From the NCBI GenBank assembly GCA_964607965.1, contig CAZSMH010000045.1, positions 1-15,458 on the forward strand: a DNA stretch of 15,458 nucleotides. The letters run 5' to 3'. Both the position numbers and the translations under genes were made by a program. The notes under the pieces are model-generated. The model made no database searches. It had not been told where the DNA came from and saw only the letters and a list, made by a program, of their open reading frames with translations. This document shows, one piece after another, positions 14,733 to 15,458 of this stretch (position 1 is the stretch's first letter; the number at the start of each line of letters is the position of its first letter). The stretch is from SZUA-584 sp964607965 (GTDB lineage: Bacteria; Bacillota; Clostridia; Christensenellales; SZUA-584).

Positions 14733-15125
14733 TTACTGTTTTGATTTAAGCAAATCGCGGATTTCTTCAAGCAGCACTACCTCTAAATCAGGAGGAGGAG
14801 CAGTAACCTTTTCTTCTTTCTTTTTTCTGGCTGAAAGGAGTTTGACAAACAGAAAAATTGAAAGAGCAATAATAAGAAAATCTATAATTGCCTGAATAAA
14901 TGCGCCGTAGAGAACAGCAACTTCTGCAATATCACCGCTGGCCGGTGTAATGACATATTTTAAATCGGAAAAGCTTACTCCGCCTAAAATAACGCCAATA
15001 GCCGGCATAATTATGTCGTTAACCAGTGATGAAACGATTTTGCCGAACGCTCCGCCTATTATTACGCCGATGGCAAGGTCTAGCACATTACCTTTTAATG
15101 CAAACTCTTTGAACTCTTTAAGCAT
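14733..15125 (-). CDS. mscL: Large-conductance mechanosensitive channel MscL
   Basis: A 130-residue inner-membrane channel subunit that opens under membrane tension and releases solutes in hypo-osmotic shock; it forms homopentamers. The amphipathic N-terminus (MLKEFKEFALKGN) leads into the first transmembrane helix (about 15-45), with DLAIGVIIGGAFGKIVSSLV as the pore-lining, glycine-rich family signature. A short extracellular loop (about 46-69) is followed by a second transmembrane helix (about 70-97), a basic cluster KKKEEK (101-106) and a C-terminal helix. Length is normal for the family. The ATG start is preceded by GGGAGG about seven bases away. Confidence 0.97.
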   Translation of the reverse strand: MLKEFKEFALKGNVLDLAIGVIIGGAFGKIVSSLVNDIIMPAIGVILGGVSFSDLKYVITPASGDIAEVAVLYGAFIQAIIDFLIIALSIFLFVKLLSARKKKEEKVTAPPPDLEVVLLEEIRDLLKSKQ

Positions 15126-15158
15126 TTGAACACCTCCCTTTTTTCTTCCTTTTGAGAA

Positions 15159-15186
15159 ATCATAATATTATCATAACCTTACGCAA
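15159..15186 (-). promoter_or_regulatory. Candidate mscL promoter
   Basis: TTGCGT (15186-15181) and TATGAT (15164-15159) on the minus strand are separated by 16 bases. The -10 box is near consensus and lies about 35 bases before the mscL start. Confidence 0.5.
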
Positions 15187-15215
15187 ATGATTTTACCGTG
15201 ACATTATCACTAAAT

Positions 15216-15231
15216 TTCTGATATATCAGAA
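15216..15231. repeat. 16-bp perfect palindrome, candidate operator
   Basis: TTCTGATATATCAGAA is perfectly self-complementary. It lies in the 277-base gap between mscL and the next, divergent gene, about 30 bases upstream of the candidate mscL -35 box. It has no U-tract or loop suggesting a terminator. It could be a homodimeric repressor or activator site. Confidence 0.5.
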
Positions 15232-15347
15232 TATCTTCATATGTTTAGTCCCAAACTGTTAAAACGATTACTGCTAATGCCGTATCCTTGGGAATTTCGT
15301 TTAATGTTGACGCGGGCTTGACTGTACCGAAAATCGCACGCTTTATT

Positions 15348-15356
15348 TGCTACAAT
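15348..15356 (+). promoter_or_regulatory. Extended -10 promoter of the last gene
   Basis: TGC followed directly by TACAAT (15351-15356) is an extended -10 element, about 46 bases before the ATG at 15403. There is no good -35 box at 17 bases, which extended -10 promoters tolerate. Confidence 0.45.
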
Positions 15357-15402
15357 GTTTTATAGCAGGAATTACTGCAACCAATTTGCGGAGGCGATAA
15401 AT

Positions 15403-15458
15403 ATGTGGTTAATTTTTGCAATATTGTTGCTGCCAGTATTCATTCTTGCAGAACTTGT
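15403..15458 (+). CDS. Start of an unidentified membrane protein (partial)
   Basis: An ATG at 15403 with GGAGG at 15390-15394, eight bases upstream, opens a frame running off the window end. The visible 18 residues (MWLIFAILLLPVFILAEL) are hydrophobic: a first membrane span or signal peptide. The family cannot be named from so little. Confidence 0.65.
   Translation, partial: MWLIFAILLLPVFILAEL

Noticed and set aside
15318..15356. TTGACT (15318) paired with TACAAT (15351) as a promoter
   Set aside because: Spacing is 27 bases, far beyond the 16-18 tolerated; the extended -10 element is the better reading.
1..15458. CRISPR array, insertion sequence, integrase, tRNA or rRNA
   Set aside because: No regularly spaced repeats, transposase-like or integrase-like proteins, terminal inverted repeats or tRNA-like cloverleaf were seen by eye.

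Overview
The window looks like a chromosomal segment of a low-GC, Gram-positive anaerobe of the Bacillota, probably class Clostridia. The reasons are the AT-rich intergenic DNA, strong GGAGG-type ribosome binding sites before almost every gene, several TTG start codons, a lipoprotein-type sugar-binding protein, an anaerobe-type radical SAM enzyme and an AraC-type regulator. I see no rRNA, tRNA, CRISPR array, transposase or phage gene.

Left part (1-3047): a near-consensus promoter (159-187) drives two small plus-strand genes (258-707 and 843-1214). Both carry domains resembling the C-terminal domain of GreA/Rnk, which acts on RNA polymerase. The first is strongly diverged. They converge on a minus-strand radical SAM gene of the B12-binding/DUF4070 type (1234-2709), which has its own promoter. 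A 338-base gap holds a doubtful small ORF and a strong bidirectional terminator (2987-3017).

Centre (3048-12528, all minus strand): a sugar uptake and catabolism cluster, read right to left. It comprises an AraC-type regulator, two ketose 3-epimerase-like TIM barrels, an RbsA-like double ATPase, an RbsC-like permease, an RbsB-like lipoprotein, two Gfo/Idh/MocA oxidoreductases, a third TIM-barrel isomerase/epimerase, and the terminator. The simplest reading is that an unusual sugar or glycoside enters through the ABC transporter, is reshaped by NAD(P)-dependent oxidation/reduction and isomerisation/epimerisation, and leaves as a common hexose. No kinase, aldolase or glycosidase is encoded here. 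The substrate cannot be read from sequence.

Right part (12529-15458): divergent from the regulator is a second RbsA-like double ATPase (12762-14240) with no permease or binding protein beside it. The 233-base divergent region holds a long direct repeat that is a good candidate operator. A hairpin/terminator separates it from a convergent mscL-DUF5661 pair (minus strand). The window ends in the first 18 codons of a plus-strand membrane protein gene preceded by an extended -10 promoter and a 16-bp perfect palindrome.

The most interesting material is the sugar cluster with its three TIM-barrel enzymes and two oxidoreductases, the orphan divergent ATPase with the direct-repeat operator candidate, and the tandem GreA/Rnk-like pair. 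None of this is proof of an undescribed system.
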